NCBI RefSeq assembly: GCF_031760065.1
Contig: NZ_CP134500.1
Location: 3,410,001-3,474,000, forward strand
Source of the DNA: Streptomyces durocortorensis
GTDB lineage: Bacteria > Actinomycetota > Actinomycetes > Streptomycetales > Streptomycetaceae
Length of the DNA stretch: 64,000 nucleotides
Reading direction: 5' to 3'
Position numbers and translations under genes: made by a program. The notes below the pieces were generated by a model. That model had not been told where the DNA came from, ran no database searches, and worked only from the letters and a program-made list of their open reading frames with translations. Positions 59,024 to 64,000 of the stretch are shown in pieces. Position 1 is the first letter of the stretch; each line of letters opens with the position of its first letter.

Positions 59024-60530
59024 ACTGCCCAATCCGGGGCCCGCGCACGTCGTTGGGCCGGCCGGCGGTGTCCGGGGCGGGCCGGTTGGCGGAGCAGGCG
59101 AGCGGCCCGGTGACGGTGTTGGCGGCGAGCTGTACGCCACCGGTGTTGCCGGTGAGGTGGACGACCCCGGTGACGGTGTTGGCGGTGCAGCCCGGCCCGC
59201 CCAGCCGTACGGGACCGGAGGCGCGGCTGACGGAGACAGGGCCGGTGACCCGCGATCCGCAGAGGTGGACGGCTGCCGCGCCGTCGGCCTGGAGCGGGCC
59301 CTCCAGCGTGGAGCCGGTGACCACGAGGGCGGCGCCCGGGCGGACGGTGACCGGCCCGCGCTGGGCGGCGCGCTCCAGGCAGGTGACGCCGCTCGCCACG
59401 GTCAGCGGCCCGTTGCGGGGCCCGGTGAGCGTCGTCGTACAGGCGGGGGCGGGCAGGATGCGGGCCTTGAAGTCGAGGGACCCGGCCAGCTTGCCCGGCT
59501 TGGGAGCGTCGATCGGCCTGGCCAGCTTGGCGAACGCACCGCCGGTCTCCTTCTTGCCGCCGTTCCACTCCGCGATCCGGCCCAGCTGGGCGGCGGTCCT
59601 CCCGTCGTCGACCACCGCGTCGGCCTCCAGCGCGGCCATCGACTTCGAGGCCGCCTTGACGAGATCGAGGTAGGGGCCGGGTTCCGTCAGGTCGTACGCG
59701 GACACGTCGTGCTCGCCGCGCAGCCAGGAGCCCCACGAGAACTCCAGGAACTCGGTCGCCCCGTCGGGGACTTCGTAGCCGATGCCACGCGTGAAGTAGA
59801 CGAGGCTGCGGTAGCGGTCGTCGCGGAAGCCGCTGATGCCCAGGCGGTCCGGCAGCTGCTCCACGGCCAGCGGCCGGTTGTTCTCGTCGCGCAGCCACAC
59901 CTTCTTCTCGGCGGTCATCCGCTGCCAGAACGCGGCGGTCGACAGGGAGCTGAAGTTGTCGGTGACGCGGAGCCGGACCGGCAGCCGGGTGGAGCCGCCG
60001 GGGCCCTCCAGGAAGGACGTCAGCGTGTGGTGCCCGTCGGTGAGGTAGAGCTTCCCGCCCGGCCCGACGACGGCCGTCTTCATCGGGGCGATGGTCTCCG
60101 GGGTCTCCTGCCCGATCGGTACGGTGCAGGAGAAGCTCGCCGGATCGTCCAGCCGGGCCCCGTCACGCACCGAGGCGGCCTCGCCCTGGCCGTTGGTCTC
60201 GCACCAGTCGTCGAAGCGCTTGTTGAAGTCGCCCGCCGCCTCGTCGCGGTCGCTGCCGTAGCGGCCGAGCTTGTAGAAGACCTGGTCGAAGCCGAGTACG
60301 GCCTGGGTCGGGTGCAGCTCCCCCAGGGTGACGCCGACCAGGTCCCCCGGCCGCGCACAGCGGTACGCCGCGGAGCCCGCGCTCCCGGCGCACGCCTGCT
60401 CGGCATCCGCTCCGACGGCGGCCGTTCCCGTTCCCGCACCGGTGACGACCGCGCCCGCGGCCAGCGCCCCGGCCAGCAGCAGGGCCCCGCGCCGAGGCAG
60501 CCCCGTACCCGATCCGTTCATCGACTTCAT
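59010..60530 (-). CDS. Secreted ParB/Srx-domain protein with beta-helix-like tail
   Basis: 506 aa. Twin-arginine-like signal (LPRRGALLLAGALAAGAVVTGAG); N-terminal ParB-like/Srx domain (LGELHPTQAVLGFDQVFYKLGRYGSDRDEA...LTDGHHTLTSFLE, the DGHHT motif of ParBc_2); middle region; C-terminal repeats of Gly/Val/Thr pattern with several Cys (ACTTTLTGPRN, GVTCLERA, VHLCGSRVTG, GPGCTANTVTG, LACSANRP) resembling a right-handed beta helix held by disulfides. An exported ParB-fold protein is unusual; it could be an enzyme using the Srx-like sulfur/ATP site or a nuclease. ATG at 60530 with GGAGGGG upstream. Confidence 0.82.
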   Translation of the reverse strand: MKSMNGSGTGLPRRGALLLAGALAAGAVVTGAGTGTAAVGADAEQACAGSAGSAAYRCARPGDLVGVTLGELHPTQAVLGFDQVFYKLGRYGSDRDEAAGDFNKRFDDWCETNGQGEAASVRDGARLDDPASFSCTVPIGQETPETIAPMKTAVVGPGGKLYLTDGHHTLTSFLEGPGGSTRLPVRLRVTDNFSSLSTAAFWQRMTAEKKVWLRDENNRPLAVEQLPDRLGISGFRDDRYRSLVYFTRGIGYEVPDGATEFLEFSWGSWLRGEHDVSAYDLTEPGPYLDLVKAASKSMAALEADAVVDDGRTAAQLGRIAEWNGGKKETGGAFAKLARPIDAPKPGKLAGSLDFKARILPAPACTTTLTGPRNGPLTVASGVTCLERAAQRGPVTVRPGAALVVTGSTLEGPLQADGAAAVHLCGSRVTGPVSVSRASGPVRLGGPGCTANTVTGVVHLTGNTGGVQLAANTVTGPLACSANRPAPDTAGRPNDVRGPRIGQCAGV

Positions 60531-60770
60531 CGACCGTCGTCCCCTCCGGGCCGCGGCTCCTCCGCGTCCTCGGCAGGGACGATGGCAAGGCGCGGCGACG
60601 GGGTCGGGGACGGGACGTGAACGCACGATGACGCTGTCGTGCCACGGCGGGTCGGTGACTTCCCGGGATGCCCTGACGGGACCGACCGCTGGCGGTGCCG
60701 TCCGTTTGCGGGGTCGGCGGGCACCCGGTTACGTGGAGTACGCGACGCCCCCGTACCTGGAGGTACCCCT

Positions 60771-61016
60771 ATGGCGAAGAACCGGTCCGCCCCCGCCAAA
60801 GGCCTGCGCGGCAGCAAGGCGGGGCTCGTGCTGAGCCTGGGCGGCAGCGTGCTCGCGGTCATCAGGGCGTCCAAGCAGGTCCGCCGGGCCAAGGGCACGC
60901 ACGACAAGCTGAGCACCGCCGACGCGGTGGCCGGGCTGCTGCCGCTGATCACCTCGGCGGCGCTCGTACTGCGGCAGCTGCGGGGCCGCAGGCGGGAGAC
61001 CCCCGAAGCGGCGTGA
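60771..61016 (+). CDS. Small membrane protein
   Basis: 81 aa with basic N-terminus, one or two hydrophobic segments (KAGLVLSLGGSVLAVI; ADAVAGLLPLITSAALVL) and basic ends. GGAGG seven bases before the ATG. No family recognised. Two overlapping reading-frame alternatives exist on the other strand but are less credible. The 240 nt upstream show no clear signal. Confidence 0.65.
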   Translation: MAKNRSAPAKGLRGSKAGLVLSLGGSVLAVIRASKQVRRAKGTHDKLSTADAVAGLLPLITSAALVLRQLRGRRRETPEAA

Positions 61017-61054
61017 CCCGCACGGTCGGGCCCCCGGGGTCGGACACAGCGCCG

Positions 61055-61160
61055 GCGGGCCTCCCGGGTCCGGGACGCCAGGACGGCGATGTCGTCCTCG
61101 GCATCCTCGCCGAACCGGTCGACGACGGCGAGCAGACAGGTCGCGGCCCGGTCCGGGCCG
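61055..61160 (-). pseudogene. Remnant of a PP2C/SpoIIE-type phosphatase C-terminus
   Basis: The minus strand reads CLLAVVDRFGEDAEDDIAVL-ASR, close to the closing segment (LL.AV...G..DDIA.L..R) of Streptomyces SpoIIE-type phosphatases, but no upstream catalytic domain is present; the reading is cut by the alpha/beta hydrolase gene. A decayed fragment is the simplest reading. Confidence 0.4.
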
Positions 61161-61173
61161 GACCTCCGGAGCC

Positions 61174-61935
61174 TCAGGGCTTGGCCGGAGCGGCCCCCTC
61201 CATCGCGGCGCGCAGCCGGTCGAGGTCGAGGGTGCCCTCGGTGGCTTCGGCGGTGGGCGGCAGGTCGAGGGCCGCCCGGACCGGCCCCGGCAGACTGCCG
61301 GACCCCAGCAGTCCGGAAACCAGCGCGGTGGTGAGGCGGTGCCAGGCCGGGGCGCGCCGGATCATGGCGTGGTCGCCGCCTCGAACGGTGACCATGCACG
61401 TCCGGGCACCGGCGCGACGGGCCCGCGCGGTGAGGGACTGGGAGGCCTGGGGGCTGGTCATCCGGTCCCGGCTGCTGTGGACGAGGACGACGTCGCGCCC
61501 CGCGAGCTGACTCACCGGGTCCCCCGGCGGACACCAGGGCGCGAGCCCGACGACGCCCCGCACGAGGGGGTGCCCGGCGGCGCACAGGGCGGCGCGGGCG
61601 CCCATGGAGTGGCCGAGGAGGACCACCGGTACGTGCCCGGCCTCCTCGCCGAGGGCGTCGAGGGCGGCCAGGGCGTCGTGGAGGGGGTCGGCACGGGGCC
61701 CGTTCCACCCCCGGTGGGCGTACCGAACCTGCCGTACGAGCACGTCGTCGGCGGACCCCCGGTCGGCCCGGCCGATGGCGCGGACGAAGGGCCGCATCCG
61801 CAGACCGGGCAGGTTCAGCGGGCCGGGCGGCGGGGGCCCCGTACCGCTCTCGCGCCCGCCGTGCAGGACGAGAACCGCGGCCGACGGCGGTCGTTGGGCC
61901 ACACGTGCCTCCAGGTCCGGATGTGGACCGTTCAC
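61174..61935 (-). CDS. Alpha/beta hydrolase
   Basis: 253 aa. VLVLHGG (oxyanion), nucleophile GHSMGARAAL, Asp in VVLVHSSRDRMTSP and His in VRGGDHAMIR. Resembles dienelactone hydrolase/KANL3-like short hydrolases. Start GTG at 61935; the 46-bp spacer to the peroxiredoxin gene holds divergent promoters. Substrate unknown. Confidence 0.87.
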   Translation of the reverse strand: MNGPHPDLEARVAQRPPSAAVLVLHGGRESGTGPPPPGPLNLPGLRMRPFVRAIGRADRGSADDVLVRQVRYAHRGWNGPRADPLHDALAALDALGEEAGHVPVVLLGHSMGARAALCAAGHPLVRGVVGLAPWCPPGDPVSQLAGRDVVLVHSSRDRMTSPQASQSLTARARRAGARTCMVTVRGGDHAMIRRAPAWHRLTTALVSGLLGSGSLPGPVRAALDLPPTAEATEGTLDLDRLRAAMEGAAPAKP

Positions 61936-61981
61936 TGTACGGTCACGGGATCACCCGTGTACGCGACACCAAGGAGACGAT

Positions 61982-62485
61982 ATGGCAGCAGGACCTCAAC
62001 TGGGCAGCGAGGCACCGGACTTCACACTCCCGGGCGGAGTCCTGCGGTCGGCTCCGGAATCCGCGGGGAGCACCTTCGAACGCACCGACCACCGACTCTC
62101 CGCCGCCCGCGGCCGGGCGGTGGTGCTGGCGTTCTACCCGGGGGACAACACCACAGTGTGCACGAAGCAGCTGTGCGCGTACTCGTCGGGAATGGAGGCC
62201 TTCAAGGGGCTCGACGCCGAGGTCTGGGGCATCAGTCCACAGGGTGTGGACAGCCATGAGTCCTTCGCCCGCGCCCACGGACTGCGCATGCCGCTGCTGG
62301 CCGACGAGGGCCGGGAGGTCGCCAGGTCGTACGGGGTCACCGCGCCGGGCATCGGGGTGCGGCGGGCGGTCTTCCTCATCGGCCCGGACGGCGTTCTACG
62401 CTGGAAGCACGTGGCGCTGCTCGGAGCGACCTTCCAGTCACTCTCCACGCTCACCGACCGTTTGTCCGGCATCAAAAGCGCATAA
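61982..62485 (+). CDS. BCP/AhpC-type peroxiredoxin
   Basis: 167 aa thioredoxin-fold peroxidase. Peroxidatic Cys in TTVCTKQLCAYSS with a second Cys five residues on, the Bcp-type CxxxxC arrangement. Reduces alkyl hydroperoxides. ATG at 61982 behind AAGGAGA. Divergent from the hydrolase. An N-terminal insertion (RSAPESAGSTFERTDHRLS) is longer than usual. Confidence 0.92.
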   Translation: MAAGPQLGSEAPDFTLPGGVLRSAPESAGSTFERTDHRLSAARGRAVVLAFYPGDNTTVCTKQLCAYSSGMEAFKGLDAEVWGISPQGVDSHESFARAHGLRMPLLADEGREVARSYGVTAPGIGVRRAVFLIGPDGVLRWKHVALLGATFQSLSTLTDRLSGIKSA

Positions 62486-62589
62486 AGATTGCCGGAACCC
62501 GGCAGTGACCGGGCGGCCTGGCGTATGGGATCATCCAGCCAGATCGACGGAAAGCACTCGGGGGAAGTCGACAACAGGGGAGTGATCGT

Positions 62590-63099
62590 GTGACCTTCTT
62601 TCTCGGTCTCGGCATTGCGGGGATCGTCCTGCTGGCCTTCTCCCTGATCTTCGACGGGCTGCTCGAAGGGCTGCTCGGCGGGGTGACCGACGGCCTCTTC
62701 GACGGACTGCTCTCGCTGCCGGTGATCGCCGGGTTCATCTCGATGCTCGGTTTCGGCGGGGCCATCACGCTGGGCGCGACAAGCGCGGGACCATTCGTGG
62801 CGACGCTCATAGGCACTGCCTCCGGTGTCGCCGCGGCCTGGCTGACCTGGAAGCTCAGCAAGGCACTGATGCGGGACCAGACCCACACGACCCCGCGCGA
62901 GTCCGACCTCGTCGGTTCCTCGGGTTCCGTCGTGACGGCCATCCCGGCTGCCGGGTACGGCGAGGTGCTGCTGAACCTGGGCGGTCAGCCCGTGAAGTAC
63001 GCGGCCAAGTCCGCCACGCCCGTCGCACGCGGGACGGAGATCTGGGTGGAAGAGACGCTGTCGACCACGTCGGTGGCGGTCCGCCCGGTGGAGCGCTGA
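62590..63099 (+). CDS. NfeD-like (YuaF-type) membrane protein
   Basis: 169 aa. Hydrophobic N-terminal half (FFLGLGIAGIVLLAFSLIF; GLLSLPVIAGFISMLGFGGAITLGA; TLIGTASGVAAAWLTW), then a soluble OB-like domain (VGSSGSVVTAIPAAGYGEVLLNLGGQPVKYAAKSATPVARGTEIWV). NfeD proteins partner with flotillins, and the next gene is one. GTG at 62590 with GGGGAG upstream. Confidence 0.87.
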   Translation: MTFFLGLGIAGIVLLAFSLIFDGLLEGLLGGVTDGLFDGLLSLPVIAGFISMLGFGGAITLGATSAGPFVATLIGTASGVAAAWLTWKLSKALMRDQTHTTPRESDLVGSSGSVVTAIPAAGYGEVLLNLGGQPVKYAAKSATPVARGTEIWVEETLSTTSVAVRPVER

Positions 63100-63217
63100 C
63101 CGAGCACCACCTCACCCCTGGATCTCCACCCCATCGACCTGAACACCGCAATCCGCAACCCGCAACCGTAATTCGCAATCTGCCGTCCCCCACCGGGAGG
63201 CAGGGGGGACACGTTTC

Positions 63218-64000
63218 ATGAGTCCAGTCGTCATCGCCGTCATCGGCATCGTCGTACTCCTGGTCCTGCTGGGCCTGGTCGTCATCACGCGCTACAAGGT
63301 CGCCGGGCCCAGCGAGGCGTTCATCATCACCGGCCGCCGGGGCAAGAAGTCGACGGACCCGGTCACCGGACGCATCAGCGTCGACAACAGCGGCCAGAAG
63401 GTCGTCGTCGGCGGCGGCGTCTTCGTCGTGCCGTTCGTCCAGCAGAAGTTCACCCTGGACCTCTCCAGCCGCCACATCCCGATCTCCGTGCGCGGCGCGG
63501 TGACGCTGCGCGGCGTCAAGTCGAACCTCGAAGGCGTCGCGATCGTCAAGGTCGGCGGCAGCGAGGACGCGATCCGCGCGGCCGCCCAGCGCTTCCTCCA
63601 GCAGCAGGACGGCATCGTCGGCTTCACCCAGGAAGTGCTCTCGGGCGCGCTGCGCGCCATCGTCGGCCGGATGTCGGTCGAGGACATCATCCGGGACCGG
63701 GCCGCGTTCGCCGGGCAGGTCGCGGAGGAGGCCGAGGCCAGCCTCTCCGGCCAGGGCCTGATCCTGGACGCCTTCCAGATCCAGGACATCACCACCGAGG
63801 GCTCCTACCTTGAGGACCTCGGCCGCCCGGAGGCCGCCCGCGCCAAGCAGGAGGCCGACATCGCCGAGGCCATCGCGAAGCGGGCCTCGGAGCAGGCCCG
63901 GCTGAAGGCGGCCGAGGAAATCGCCATCGCCGAGCGGACGTACTACCTGAAGCAGGCCGAGATCAAGGCCGAGACCGAAGCCGCGGCCGCCAAGGCCAAC
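63218..64000 (+). CDS. Flotillin/SPFH-domain protein, 3' end beyond window
   Basis: ATG at 63218 behind GGAGGCAGGGGGG, 261 codons seen, open to the edge. N-terminal membrane helix (VIAVIGIVVLLVLLGLVV), SPFH domain (YKVAGPSEAFIITGRRGKK...VFVVPFVQQKFTLDLSSRHIPI), then coiled-coil repeats rich in Glu/Ala/Lys. A membrane microdomain scaffold; pairs with the NfeD-like gene. Confidence 0.93.
   Translation, partial: MSPVVIAVIGIVVLLVLLGLVVITRYKVAGPSEAFIITGRRGKKSTDPVTGRISVDNSGQKVVVGGGVFVVPFVQQKFTLDLSSRHIPISVRGAVTLRGVKSNLEGVAIVKVGGSEDAIRAAAQRFLQQQDGIVGFTQEVLSGALRAIVGRMSVEDIIRDRAAFAGQVAEEAEASLSGQGLILDAFQIQDITTEGSYLEDLGRPEAARAKQEADIAEAIAKRASEQARLKAAEEIAIAERTYYLKQAEIKAETEAAAAKAN

Overview
The window is very GC-rich with strongly biased GC3 codons and many GTG/TTG starts. 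It carries a conservon (cvnABCD plus P450s), rare TTA codons and a MAB_1171c-type gene set, all typical of Streptomyces. All calls come from reading the sequence; no database search was run.

Layout. 1-7300: cell-envelope genes. A minus-strand unit (FemX-like aminoacyltransferase, MurJ-like flippase, two-component system, GerMN lipoprotein cut by the left edge) diverges from an L,D-transpeptidase lipoprotein. 7592-17778: a DUF3515-like lipoprotein, a PASTA-less Ser/Thr kinase preceded by an 18-bp palindrome, an old-yellow-enzyme reductase, a minus-strand group (exo/endonuclease-phosphatase family protein, response regulator, sensor kinase, D-Ala-D-Ala carboxypeptidase), then an N-carbamoylputrescine-amidase-like gene divergent from a LacI regulator with two identical palindromic operators between them.

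17900-31455 is the main accessory region: a class II two-peptide lantibiotic locus. lanA1 encodes a mersacidin/lacticin-3147-A1-like alpha peptide followed by its own LanM. lanA2 encodes a beta peptide followed by a second LanM. A C39-peptidase ABC exporter and an ABC-2 pair (probable immunity) follow, ending in a 28-bp-stem bidirectional terminator. Each precursor gene is followed by a perfect hairpin before its LanM. Facing this block are a small membrane protein, a LuxR protein with a degenerate receiver and a NarL-type two-component system.

31456-41249: a regulatory intergenic region (tandem 22-bp repeats, palindromes), then cvnA-D, a CYP157-like P450 lacking the ExxR motif, a canonical P450 and an enoyl-CoA hydratase in overlapping order, with TTA codons in cvnC and the second P450. 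TerC, a zinc-ribbon protein and a glyoxalase-like protein follow. 40780-44177: molybdate uptake (MerR-HTH/Mop regulator, ModA, fused ModB-ModC). 44301-54722: PH-like protein, peptidoglycan-recognition amidase, APC permease with a universal stress protein, cation/proton antiporter, MMPL protein, acyltransferase, DEAD-box helicase and cold-shock protein.

55026-64000: a MerR-like protein, a probable free-standing ~120-nt small RNA with its own promoter and U-tract terminator, a four-gene unit (XRE-like regulator, ImmA-like metalloprotease, MAB_1171c-type membrane protein, PAP2-like membrane protein), a secreted ParB/Srx-domain protein, a remnant of a PP2C-type phosphatase, an alpha/beta hydrolase divergent from a BCP-type peroxiredoxin, and an NfeD-like/flotillin pair cut by the right edge. 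No tRNA, rRNA, CRISPR array, insertion sequence or prophage was seen.
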